Shown piece after piece: positions 25,610 to 33,882 of a stretch of 64,000 nucleotides of DNA. Location of the stretch: positions 124,001 through 188,000 of the forward strand of contig NZ_BPQJ01000008.1 of the NCBI RefSeq assembly GCF_022179185.1, written 5' to 3'. The notes under the pieces are model-generated. The model was not told the origin of the DNA. It saw only the letters and a list, made by a program, of their open reading frames with translations, and did no database searches. Position 1 is the stretch's first letter. The number at the start of each line of letters is the position of its first letter. Origin of the DNA: Methylobacterium frigidaeris (GTDB lineage Bacteria; Pseudomonadota; Alphaproteobacteria; Rhizobiales; Beijerinckiaceae). A program made the position numbers and the translations under genes.

Positions 25610-26116
25610 TCAATGCTCCTTGGCGGCGGCGGTGACGGTGACGACCGGCTCCGGCATCGCCGAGGAATGGTGGTGCGCGATCAGCCACTCGCCGTCCTTC
25701 AGCACGTAGACGAAGCTGTAGCGCGCCGGCACGACCACCTGCTCGCCCGGGTTCTTCCCGTCGAGCAGGAAGGTGTAGGTGCCGACATCGGTCGCCAGGT
25801 TGCAGCCGACCCGGATCGTGTGCGTGTTGATGATGCCCTGCGGGTGCTTCGCCAGGAAGTGCACGAAGTAGTCCTGGATCATCGCCCGGTCGGTGCGCGG
25901 CGTGTTGGACACCGTCGGCAGCAGCACGGCGTCGGGCGCGTAGTTCGCCGTGACCTTCGCCGGATCGAGCGTTGCCAGCGACTTGTTCCAGCGTTCGAAC
26001 AGGTCCTCGATCTGGCGCTCGCTCACCGCGGTACAATCCATCGCCTCGGCCCGCGCCGGCGCGGCGGCGAGCATCATCACTCCGGCGGCCAGGGCCGCGA
26101 GCATCGTCGTCTTCAT
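25610..26116 (-). CDS. Exported SnoaL-like/DUF4440-type protein
   Basis: The 168-residue precursor has a clear signal peptide (MKTTMLAALAAGVMMLAAAPARA, cleaved before EAMDC). The rest is an NTF2-like cone: LFERWNKSLATLDPAKVTANYAPDAVLLPTVSN, then IQDYFVHFLAKHPQGI, and a last strand pair WLIAHHHSSAMPEP. It looks like the SgcJ/EcaC and CaMKII-association-domain relatives. The function of such exported NTF2-like proteins is unknown; a ligand-binding or hydrolase role is possible. The start at 26116 is chosen because it gives the signal peptide. The upstream region (26200-26275) is AT-rich and is a likely promoter area. Confidence 0.85.
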   Translation of the reverse strand: MKTTMLAALAAGVMMLAAAPARAEAMDCTAVSERQIEDLFERWNKSLATLDPAKVTANYAPDAVLLPTVSNTPRTDRAMIQDYFVHFLAKHPQGIINTHTIRVGCNLATDVGTYTFLLDGKNPGEQVVVPARYSFVYVLKDGEWLIAHHHSSAMPEPVVTVTAAAKEH

Positions 26117-26414
26117 ATCCGGTTTTCCCCTGCCGCGATCGGCAACCGGACAATACAGCGGCGATGCTCCGCAATCGATAAGAATGCGCACGGTTCCGTA
26201 CAGGTATTCAAATCTTGCGATCTAGATCGAAATATATAGAACTAACTGATCTGCTATTAAACAGTTAAAATCTGGTCCACGATTTGTCGGATCGGCCCTC
26301 GTGGGGCCGACGCGCTCTAGGCCGTTCCGGGGCCGTGCAGCGGAGCCCGGCAGCCGGATGCTGAGGTGATGTCGAACGAGGCACTTGCGTCCCGCTCTAT
26401 TCTGAAGCTTGCGG

Positions 26415-26445
26415 ATTCCGGGTTCCGCTTTCGCGGTCCCGGAAT
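26415..26445. repeat. REP-like inverted repeat
   Basis: ATTCCGGG (26415-26422) pairs with CCCGGAAT (26438-26445), and CCGC with GCGG inside, around a TTTC loop, giving a 12-bp stem with one bulge. The element lies alone between two minus-strand genes, 3' of pepP and 5' of the SnoaL-like gene. Such ATTCCGGG...CCCGGAATGACG units are a kind of short dispersed palindrome found in Methylobacterium-type genomes (from memory). It could also act as a terminator for pepP. Confidence 0.55.
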
Positions 26446-26487
26446 GACGCGGAGAGTTTGAATACTGCCGGTGCAAGTCAGTCGATC

Positions 26488-28323
26488 TCAAGTAAAGGAA
26501 GCGACCGGCTGCGTCGCCGCGATGAGCCACTGGCGGGTCTGCGGATCGACCAGATCCGACAGCGCCGCGCGCACCCGGGCGTGGTAGGCGTCGAGCCAGG
26601 CGGTCTCCTCCTGGGTGAGCAGCTCCGGCTTCACCAGCGCGAGGTCGATCGGCGCGAGGGTCAGGGTCTCGAAGCCGAGCATCGGGCGCTCGGCGCCCGT
26701 CACGTCCCGCTCCTCGACCAGGACCAGGTTCTCGATCCGGATGCCGTAGGCACGGGTTTTGTAGTAGCCCGGCTCGTTCGAGACGATCATGCCGGGTTGC
26801 AGCGCCACCGTGCCGGTCTTGGCGATGCGCTGCGGCCCCTCGTGCACCGACAGGAAGGCGCCGACGCCGTGGCCGGTGCCGTGATCGAAGTCGAGGCCGG
26901 CCTCCCAGAGCGGGCGGCGGGCGAAGGCATCGATCTGCGCGCCCGTGGTGCCGCGGGGGAAGACCGCGGTGGCGATGGCGATGTGGCCCTTCAGCACCCG
27001 GGTGAAGCGGTCGCGCATCTCCGGGCTCGGCGTGCCGACCGCCACCGTGCGGGTGATGTCGGTGGTGCCGTCGCCGTATTGCGCACCGGAATCGATCAGG
27101 AACAGCTCGCCCGGCTGCACCCGCCGGTCGGTGCCGCGGGTGACGCGGTAATGCACGATGGCGCCGTTCGGCCCGGACCCCGAGATGGTCGGGAAGGCGA
27201 TCTCCCGCAAGGAGTTGGCCTCGGCGCGGAACGCCTCGAGCCGCACCACCGCGTCGATCTCCGACACGGCGCCGCCCGGGGCCTCCCGGGCGAGCCAGGC
27301 GAGGAAGCGGGTCACCGCGGCGCCGTCGCGGACATGCGCGGCGCGGGAGCCGGCGATCTCGGCCGCGTTCTTCACCGCCTTCATGGCGGTGATCGGGTCG
27401 GGCCCGACATCGATCGTGCCGCCGGCCGTCGTGATCCGCCGGCCGAGCGCCACGGCGCCGGTGGCGGCATCGACCCGCACCCGGGCCTTGGCGGCGCCCA
27501 GGCCGTCGAGGGCCGCCGGCAGCGCCCCCGGCTCGTCCCGCTCGGCGAGGCCGTCGAGGACACCCGCAGCCTCCTCCGTCACCTTCTCGGGGTCGAGGAA
27601 GAGGCGCGGCGCGCCCTCCCGCGGGATCACCGCGTAGCCGAGGGGGAGGGGGGTGTGGGCCACGTCGCTGCCGCGCAGGTTGAACACCCAGGCGAGGTTG
27701 TGCGGGTCCGACACGACCAGCGCGTCGAGCCGCGCCTTCGCCAGCGCCTCGCGCACCCGCCCGAGCTTCACCGCCGCCGCCTCGCCGGCCAGGTTCTCCG
27801 GATGCGGCACCACCGGCGCCCGCGGGGCGCTCGGACGGTCGATCCAGACCAGATCGACGAGGTTGAGGGGGGTGGCCTCGACGCGTCCGCCCGCGGTCTT
27901 GGCGGCGCGCTCCAGCCGGGCGAGCCCGTCCGGGGTGTGCAGCCAGGGATCGTAGGCCAGCACTCCGCCCGCCGGCAGGTTGGCCTCGATCCAGGCCTCG
28001 ACGCTGGTCTCGGCCAGCGGCACCGGGGTGACGATTGCGGTATCGACCTGCTCGGCGGCCTGGAGGGTGTAGCGCCCGTCCACCACCAGGGCGGCCTTGT
28101 CCGCGAGCACGACCGCCGTGCCGGCCGACCCGGTGAAGCCGGTGAGCCAGGCCAGCCGCTCGGCGTTGGGGGGCACGTATTCCGACTGGTGCTCGTCGGC
28201 CCGCGGCACGACGAAGCCGGACAAGCCTCTCTGCGCCATCGCGGCCCGGAGCGCGGCGATCCGCGCCGCGCCCTCCCGGTGGCTGGGATCCTCGAAGCTC
28301 TGGAAGCGGGCGGTCTGGCTCAT
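26488..28323 (-). CDS. pepP: Xaa-Pro aminopeptidase (M24B family)
   Basis: The 611-residue cytosolic metalloenzyme removes an N-terminal residue preceding proline. It has the three-domain layout of large aminopeptidase P: two creatinase-like N-terminal domains (to ~310) and a C-terminal pita-bread catalytic domain. The metal ligands are seen in order: LIDSGAQYGDGTTDITRT (two Asp), HGTGHGVG (His), VSNEPGYY (Glu) and IRIENLVLV (Glu). The length fits the eukaryote-like long form common in alphaproteobacteria. The ATG at 28323 starts the family-typical MSQTARFQSF; the longer open frame upstream has no support. Confidence 0.95.
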   Translation of the reverse strand: MSQTARFQSFEDPSHREGAARIAALRAAMAQRGLSGFVVPRADEHQSEYVPPNAERLAWLTGFTGSAGTAVVLADKAALVVDGRYTLQAAEQVDTAIVTPVPLAETSVEAWIEANLPAGGVLAYDPWLHTPDGLARLERAAKTAGGRVEATPLNLVDLVWIDRPSAPRAPVVPHPENLAGEAAAVKLGRVREALAKARLDALVVSDPHNLAWVFNLRGSDVAHTPLPLGYAVIPREGAPRLFLDPEKVTEEAAGVLDGLAERDEPGALPAALDGLGAAKARVRVDAATGAVALGRRITTAGGTIDVGPDPITAMKAVKNAAEIAGSRAAHVRDGAAVTRFLAWLAREAPGGAVSEIDAVVRLEAFRAEANSLREIAFPTISGSGPNGAIVHYRVTRGTDRRVQPGELFLIDSGAQYGDGTTDITRTVAVGTPSPEMRDRFTRVLKGHIAIATAVFPRGTTGAQIDAFARRPLWEAGLDFDHGTGHGVGAFLSVHEGPQRIAKTGTVALQPGMIVSNEPGYYKTRAYGIRIENLVLVEERDVTGAERPMLGFETLTLAPIDLALVKPELLTQEETAWLDAYHARVRAALSDLVDPQTRQWLIAATQPVASFT

Positions 28324-28498
28324 GCCCCCTGGGGTACGACGCCGAGGGCGGGGCGGCAACCGCCGCCGTCGGGCCGGCCGCGGGTTTCGCCGGCGGCGGT
28401 TGATCTCCATGAAAGAATGACGGCGCGGAGGCAGGGAGCACCGGTCGCCGGTAGGACAGCCATTCGCCCGCCGCAGGCGGCCGCACGGTCACAGGGCG

Positions 28499-29428
28499 TC
28501 AGGCCAGCCAGGCGACGAGCAGCGACACGGTGACGACCGAAGCGAGGTGCGACAGGAGGATCGCCCCCGAGGTCACGCCGGCCTCGAGTCCGTAGAGCTT
28601 GGCCAGCGTGAACGGCCCCGAGCCGATCGGCAGGGCGCTGAGCAGCACGGCCGCCCGCGCCCACAGGTCCGGCACCGCGAAGACCTTGTAGACGAGGAGG
28701 GCCGTCACCGTCGGTTGCAGCACCAGCTTGAGGACGACGAGGACGGCCATCGGGCGGACCTCCGTGAAGCCCACCCGCTCCTGCGCGAGGAAGAGCCCGA
28801 TGCAGACCAGCGCGCAGGGCGAGGCCGCGCCGCCGAGGAGCGCCGCGAAGCGCTCGACCGGACCCGGCACCGTGAGGCCGGTGAGGCCGACCGCGAGGCC
28901 GGCGAGCGGCGCGATCAGCAGCGGGTTGCGCACCAGCGCCAGCACCACCTTGCGGGCGGTGCCGGACCCTGCCCCTTTCTGAAGATCGAGCTCGATCAGC
29001 ACGATCGCGGACAGGAACAGCACGCAGGCGGTGAACAACGTCGCGATCACCGCCGCCGGCAGGCTCGCCGGCCCGAAGACCAGGAGGCAGAGCGGGATGC
29101 CCATGAAGCCGACATTGCTGTAGCCGGCATCCAGCCCCTCGATGCAGGCCTGGGCCCCGCGCAAACCCCGCCCGAGCCCGAGCAGGTACGCCACCGCGAA
29201 GGCCGCCGCGATGCCGCCTGCGAAGGCCGCCGCGAACCCGACCTGGGCGACCTGGTCCGGCGTGATCTTCGCCATCGCGCCGAACATCAGCGCCGGCAGG
29301 GCGAGGTAGATCGCGAACCGGTTCAGGCTGTCGGCGGCGGCCGGCCCGAACAGGGCGGTGCGGCCAGACAGGAAGCCCGCCAGGATCAGCGCGAAGATGG
29401 GAAGGGCGGCGTTGAGGACGGCCTGCAT
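28499..29428 (-). CDS. AEC-family transporter (auxin efflux carrier-like)
   Basis: The 309-residue membrane protein has ten hydrophobic segments in two five-helix halves, starting with MQAVLNAALPIFALILAGFLSG. A central cytoplasmic loop (LDLQKGAGSGTARKVV) separates the halves. Family signs are GYSNVGFMGIPL in the first half and LPIGSGPFTLAKLYG in the second, each near the crossing of broken helices. Bacterial AEC members export or import organic acids such as malonate or malate; the substrate here is unknown. The ATG at 29428 starts right at the first helix. The same frame stays open upstream to 30007. Confidence 0.88.
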   Translation of the reverse strand: MQAVLNAALPIFALILAGFLSGRTALFGPAAADSLNRFAIYLALPALMFGAMAKITPDQVAQVGFAAAFAGGIAAAFAVAYLLGLGRGLRGAQACIEGLDAGYSNVGFMGIPLCLLVFGPASLPAAVIATLFTACVLFLSAIVLIELDLQKGAGSGTARKVVLALVRNPLLIAPLAGLAVGLTGLTVPGPVERFAALLGGAASPCALVCIGLFLAQERVGFTEVRPMAVLVVLKLVLQPTVTALLVYKVFAVPDLWARAAVLLSALPIGSGPFTLAKLYGLEAGVTSGAILLSHLASVVTVSLLVAWLA

Positions 29429-30058
29429 CGGGGGGGACGGCGCCGGGACCGGGCGGAGCGCCGGCGAGGCCCGCTTTGGTCCAGCTTGCCGGGCGGCGCA
29501 AGGGCGGGAGGTCTGTGCCCCCGGCGGGAGGTCTGCGCCCCCGGCGGGACGGGGCGGCAGCGGAGGTGGGTCGGAGGCGCGCCGATCCCGGTCGTCGGGT
29601 GCGTCGCCTGCCGGCTTTCCGTCGGATGGACCGGCGGCGCCCCGGAACGCCGAACCCGATCCCCAACCGTCGCCGTCCTCGCTTCCAGCATCAGAATCCG
29701 TCGGCTTGGCCCGGGAACGGCGGTCGGCCGTCGTTGACTCGGTGCCCGAAAGCCGACATTCGGCGGCCTTCTCCCAAGCGGAGATCCGCGCGAACGGCCG
29801 GCGCGACGCGTAACCTTCGCGGCCGAGCACCCGCAAATTGCCCGCAATCGTGCCGCAGGACATCGCCAGGAACTCGCGGGCCGGTACGGCCTGCGCGTCC
29901 CGCTTCCAGCCAAGGTCGCACGGCGCTCGCACCCGGGAGCCGGCACTGACGCGGCACGCGCCGTCACGGACCTCGACGATCCGGACGGGGGCCACCGCCG
30001 CTTTCATTGCTCACGCGGTCCCCTTAGGTGAGCGGTCAGCATCAAGAAGGTATCGTTC
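29429..30058. other. Intergenic region with a GC3-rich open frame of uncertain reality
   Basis: No recognised gene lies between the AEC transporter and the histidine kinase. On the minus strand a frame opens at ATG 30007 behind AAGGGGA and runs in frame into the AEC gene. Its first ~95 codons (beginning MKAAVAPVRIVEVRDGACRV) have strongly GC-rich third positions, as real genes here do; later codons are Pro/Ser/Asp-rich and look random. It may be an unrecognised protein or a chance frame. I do not assign a CDS. Confidence 0.25.
29504..29550. repeat. Short tandem repeat, 20-bp unit x 2.3
   Basis: The unit GCGGGAGGTCTGTGCCCCCG (29504-29523) is followed by the same unit with one change (29524-29543) and a partial third copy. 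It lies in the region upstream of the AEC transporter. It probably arose by slippage, and no function is apparent. Confidence 0.6.
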
Positions 30059-32173
30059 GTGTCGGCGGCCGTTCTGAAATCCCTCTCCCGCGAGGAACTC
30101 GAGGCCGAGGTCCTGCGCCTGCGCACGACAGAGGCCGCCCTGCGCGTCAGCGAGGAGCGGTTCCGGACGATCCTGGAGACGGTCGATGCGGCCTTCGCCA
30201 TCGTCCAGGTCAAGTTCGATGCCGACGACCGGCCGGTGGATTACCGATTCCTGGAGGCCAACCCCGCTTTCGAGCGCGAGGCCGGGGTCAACCTGCGCGG
30301 CAAGTGGGTCACCGAGTTCGCGCCGGAACTCGAGCGGTTCTGGTTCGAGACCTACGGGCGCGTCGCCAAGACCCGGGAGCCGGCGAACTTCGAGAGCTAC
30401 GCCAAGGCGTTCTCGCGCTGGTTCGACGTGCGGGCGGTGCCGGTCGGAGAGCCAGTCGACCGGCAGATCGCCATCATCTTCAACGACGTGACCGCACGGC
30501 GCGAGGCGGAGGAGCGGCTGCGCGCCAGCGAGGCCCTCGCGCGCGCCAACATCGAGCGCGTGCAACTGGCACTTGAGGCTGGTGCCATCATCGGAACGTG
30601 GCACTGGGACCTGCCCACCGATCGGTTCACGGTCGATGACGGGTTCGCCCGCAGCTTCGGGCTCGATCCGGCGCTCGGCCGCGACGGCATCCCCCTCGCC
30701 AAGATCGTCGCGACCGTGCATCCGGACGACCAGGCGGGGTTGGCCGCCGCGATCGACGCGGTCGTCGCCCGGGGTGGTGCCTACGCGCACCAGTACCGGG
30801 TGCGCCGGGCGGACGGACGCTACTACTGGATCGAGGCCAACGGCCGGGTCGATCACGGGCCGGACGGTATGCCGCTGAGCTTTCCTGGGGTGCTCCTCGA
30901 CGTCGAGGAGCGCCGCGCCGTCGAGCAGGAGCGCGACCGGGCCATCGCCCAGCTGCGCGCCCTGACCGAGACCCTGGAGCAGCGCGTCGGCGAGCGCACG
31001 GCCGAGCTGATGCACGCCGAGGAGCAGCTCCGCCAATCGCAGAAGATGGAGGCGGTCGGCCAGCTGACCGGGGGCCTCGCGCACGACTTCAACAACCTGC
31101 TCGCCGGCATCTCCGGCAGCCTGGAGCTGATGAACGCCCGCATCACCCAGGGCCGCCTCAGGGAGGTCGACAAGTACATGGTCGCCGCGCAAGGGGCGAC
31201 GAAGCGGGCGGCGGCGCTGACCCACCGTCTCCTGGCCTTCTCGCGCCGGCAGACGCTCGCCCCGAAGGGGACGGACGTGAACGCCCTGGTCGGCGGCATG
31301 CTCGACCTGATCCAGCGCACGGTCGGACCCGGGGTGCAGCTCGAGATGGTCGGTCCGGACGATCTCTGGCCCGCCCTGGTGGACCCGTCCCAGCTGGAGA
31401 ACGCCCTCCTCAACCTCTGCATCAACGCGCGCGACGCGATGCCGGATGGAGGGCACATCATCATCGAGACCGCCAACCGCCGGATCGACCCGCACGCGGC
31501 CCGACGGCAGGACATGCCGGAAGGCGAGTACCTGTCGCTCAGCGTCGCCGATACCGGCACCGGCATGGCGCCCGAGGTGGTCGCCAAGGCGTTCGACCCG
31601 TTCTTCACGACCAAGCCGCTCGGCCAGGGCACGGGCTTGGGCCTGTCGATGATCTACGGCTTCGCCAAGCAGTCGGGCGGCCAGGTCCGCATCCATTCCC
31701 GGGTGGGGGAGGGCACGACGGTCAGCATCTACCTGCCCCGCCACCGGGGCGAGGCGGAGCGCGACGAGGCGCTGCCGCAAGGCGGCCTGCTCCCGGTCGC
31801 CGAGGCCGGCGAGACGGTGCTGGTCGTGGACGACGAGCCCAGCGTGCGCATGCTGGTCACGGACGTCCTCGGCGAACTCGGCTACACCGCCGTGGAGGCG
31901 GCCGACGGGGCCGGCGGACTCAAGGTCCTTCAATCCGGTGCGCGCATCGACCTCCTCGTTACCGATGTGGGGCTGCCCGGCGGCCTGAACGGCCGCCAGA
32001 TGGCGGATGCGGCGCGGGCGGCCCGTCCGGACCTCAAGGTGCTGTTCATCACCGGCTACGCCGAGAACGCCCTGCTCACCAACGGCCAGCTCGACCCCGG
32101 CATGGCGGTCCTGACCAAGCCCTTCGCCGTCGATGCCCTGGCGGCCCGCATCCGCGAGATGATCGCGCGCTGA
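30059..32173 (+). CDS. Hybrid PAS histidine kinase with receiver domain
   Basis: The 704-residue soluble kinase has an N-terminal coiled coil, a PAS domain (~25-150, ending IAIIFNDVTARREAEERL), a second PAS with PAC (~165-280, VRRADGRYYWIEANGRV), and a long coiled coil. The transmitter has the H-box GGLAHDFNNLLAGISGSLELM with phospho-acceptor His342, an N-box LCINARDAMPDGG and G-boxes DTGTGMAPE and GTGLGLSMIYG. A C-terminal receiver has VLVVDDEPSVRM, Asp636 in LLVTDVGLPGG and Lys in LTKPFA. There is no membrane helix or output domain, so it probably signals through a phosphorelay. The start is GTG 30059. Confidence 0.93.
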   Translation: MSAAVLKSLSREELEAEVLRLRTTEAALRVSEERFRTILETVDAAFAIVQVKFDADDRPVDYRFLEANPAFEREAGVNLRGKWVTEFAPELERFWFETYGRVAKTREPANFESYAKAFSRWFDVRAVPVGEPVDRQIAIIFNDVTARREAEERLRASEALARANIERVQLALEAGAIIGTWHWDLPTDRFTVDDGFARSFGLDPALGRDGIPLAKIVATVHPDDQAGLAAAIDAVVARGGAYAHQYRVRRADGRYYWIEANGRVDHGPDGMPLSFPGVLLDVEERRAVEQERDRAIAQLRALTETLEQRVGERTAELMHAEEQLRQSQKMEAVGQLTGGLAHDFNNLLAGISGSLELMNARITQGRLREVDKYMVAAQGATKRAAALTHRLLAFSRRQTLAPKGTDVNALVGGMLDLIQRTVGPGVQLEMVGPDDLWPALVDPSQLENALLNLCINARDAMPDGGHIIIETANRRIDPHAARRQDMPEGEYLSLSVADTGTGMAPEVVAKAFDPFFTTKPLGQGTGLGLSMIYGFAKQSGGQVRIHSRVGEGTTVSIYLPRHRGEAERDEALPQGGLLPVAEAGETVLVVDDEPSVRMLVTDVLGELGYTAVEAADGAGGLKVLQSGARIDLLVTDVGLPGGLNGRQMADAARAARPDLKVLFITGYAENALLTNGQLDPGMAVLTKPFAVDALAARIREMIAR

Positions 32174-32237
32174 TTTCGGGCAGGGTTGCGCAGGCTGCTG
32201 GCAAACGGAGCGGCCGCTCGTGGTGGGAGGCGGCCCA

Positions 32238-32615
32238 TCAATCCGTTGCGAGATAGGCCGATGCCTCCAAATCGAAGCCGAAGCGGCCTGCCGCCACAAC
32301 CACGTCGTTCGGCACGAGCAGTGAAACGCTCGTGCGATCACCCTCGATGAAGAGGCCCACATCCAGGGATGGCCGTCCAATTTCTCCTCGTCCAAAGTAA
32401 CTTAGCAAGACCGGGCCAACCCTCTCCATGAGAGCGAGCACGTCTGCCCAGATGCACTCTTCGGGGGCATCGATCTGAGCGTAGCTGGTGCCATTCGCGG
32501 CGGACGCTTCGAACCGATCGAGGTGGCCGACAGCGATCTCCAGTGACGTTCGTGACACTGTCACGTCGGGAATGCGAAGGACGGCGTCGATGGCGGGTTT
32601 TGACGGATCGGCCAT
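32238..32615 (-). CDS. Hypothetical protein, DUF4279-like
   Basis: This 125-residue frame (or 132 from an ATG at 32636) has an alternating strand/helix pattern: AVLRIPDVTVSRTSLEIAVGHLD, then IWADVLALMERVGPVLLSYF, GRPSLDVGLFIEG and VVAAGRFGFDLEASAYLATD. This resembles DUF4279-type proteins, in which two halves pack a small sheet, but I am not certain. Codon use is less GC-biased at third positions than its neighbours, which suggests recent acquisition or weak expression. It is convergent with the kinase gene. No partner gene is visible. Confidence 0.6.
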   Translation of the reverse strand: MADPSKPAIDAVLRIPDVTVSRTSLEIAVGHLDRFEASAANGTSYAQIDAPEECIWADVLALMERVGPVLLSYFGRGEIGRPSLDVGLFIEGDRTSVSLLVPNDVVVAAGRFGFDLEASAYLATD

Positions 32616-32880
32616 GCGCGCTGTTTCGGATGGCACGCCTGTTTCCGCAACGGACCGGACATAGCCCCTCGCATCGCCGAGCCGATCGGGGCTTGGTGCC
32701 GGAAATCCGGTAACCTTGCATGCTTGGCTGGCCGCTTCGATCCGTTCCCCTCGTCGCGCCAGCCGCGACGACGGCGCGGTGGAGCCGCGCCGGGCGATGC
32801 TCTAGAACGAAAAAAGAACAGGTGGGCCGGCGGTTTACGGCCGCGCCTGAGGTTGCCGGCGTGGCGACGGGAGACACAGG

Positions 32881-33135
32881 ATGGCGATGCGGACGACCTT
32901 CATGGTGCAGACGTTCGAGGTGCACCGGAAGCGGTTGCGGCCCGGCGCGCGGGACGTGGCGCCGACGGAGAGCGGGGCGCTCAAGCGCGCCGAGGCGATC
33001 GCCGGCCGGATGCCAGGCGCGGCGGCCCTGCGCATCGTCGCCGACGACGAGACCGGCGAACTCGAGAGCGTGACGATTCTCGGCCAGTTCGGCGAGATCC
33101 CGGACGACTTCGCCGAGCAGGTCAGCGGCGGCTAG
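32881..33135 (+). CDS. Small hypothetical protein, 84 aa
   Basis: This frame encodes a short soluble protein with an N-terminal MAMRTTFMVQTFEVHRKRL, a central Ala-rich helix (ALKRAEAIAGRMPGAAALRIV) and a C-terminal ESVTILGQFGEIPDDF. That looks like a compact beta-alpha-beta fold. An in-frame second ATG lies two codons later. It is followed 14 bp later by another small gene with a strong ribosome site, so the pair is likely one transcript. I recognise no family. Confidence 0.7.
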   Translation: MAMRTTFMVQTFEVHRKRLRPGARDVAPTESGALKRAEAIAGRMPGAAALRIVADDETGELESVTILGQFGEIPDDFAEQVSGG

Positions 33136-33149
33136 GAGAGGAGAGAACC

Positions 33150-33425
33150 ATGGCCTTCAAGGCGAAATCCGCGGCCGAGACCAAGGCGGCGGAGCTGGCC
33201 GCGATCCTGATCCGGATCGCGGACCGGGAGGGCGCGCCGGTCCAGATCGGCGTCGACGAACTCCGGCGGGCGAGCCCGCGCCTGACGCCGCTGGCGATCG
33301 GGCAGATGTTCCGCCGGCACCGCGACGACCTGGAGTCAGCTCTGTCGGAGCGCGGCTACACCCTCGTCGACTACGCCGACCAGGGTCCCGGGCGCGGAAT
33401 GGAGTTCGAGATCGCACCGGCCTGA
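33150..33425 (+). CDS. Small hypothetical helical protein, 91 aa
   Basis: The ATG at 33150 follows the purine run AGGAGAGGAGAG, a very strong Shine-Dalgarno. The 91-residue product is helical and charged: AETKAAELAAILIRIADREG, VDELRRASPRLTPLAIGQMFRRHRDDLESAL, then ERGYTLVDYAD. It could be a small DNA- or protein-binding adaptor, but no family is recognised. It is the second gene of a pair with the 84-residue protein and is followed by an intrinsic terminator. The frame stays open upstream to 32724, but that is not supported. Confidence 0.75.
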   Translation: MAFKAKSAAETKAAELAAILIRIADREGAPVQIGVDELRRASPRLTPLAIGQMFRRHRDDLESALSERGYTLVDYADQGPGRGMEFEIAPA

Positions 33426-33581
33426 CCGCGACGAGACCGAGCGTCATGCGCCGGGCACATGACAGCCTGCACGGATTCCGGATTGTGCAGTGCGAAAAAG
33501 CATGGGATACACGTCTCACGCAAGGACGCGATGGCGTCGCGGACTTGCCAGCCCTCTTGGGCGTTTCCTCCCTAGACTTTG

Positions 33582-33610
33582 GGCCGCCCGCAAGGGTGGC
33601 CTTTTTTCTT
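33582..33610 (+). terminator. Intrinsic terminator downstream of the small-gene pair
   Basis: GGCCGCCC (33582-33589) pairs with GGGTGGCC (33594-33601) with one G-T pair around a GCAA tetraloop, followed by TTTTTTCTT. It lies 156 bp after the 91-aa gene and ends that transcript. The rest of 33426-33882 holds no gene; a short TCCCCTTTCGGGGA hairpin sits near 33769, before the poxB-like gene. Confidence 0.85.
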
Positions 33611-33882
33611 TTCGGCGCTCCGTTTGCTTGTTGTTTCTTGACGCCCCTCGGCTGGGATGCGTGCGCCCCGGTGAGGACATGGCTGCGGCCGATTGCGAGC
33701 AGCCGGCCGCTGATGCCGACCGGCCCTGCCGCAATGGCAACGATCCCCAACTTAGCTTTAAAGGAAGTCCCCTTTCGGGGAGCGCGCCCTAGATCAGGCT
33801 CCGGGATGGGGCGCCTCGAAGAGAGATCTTTTCCTCGCCCGCAGCGGCCGAGCCGCGGCGGCGCAGCACGCAGGAGCTTGTC

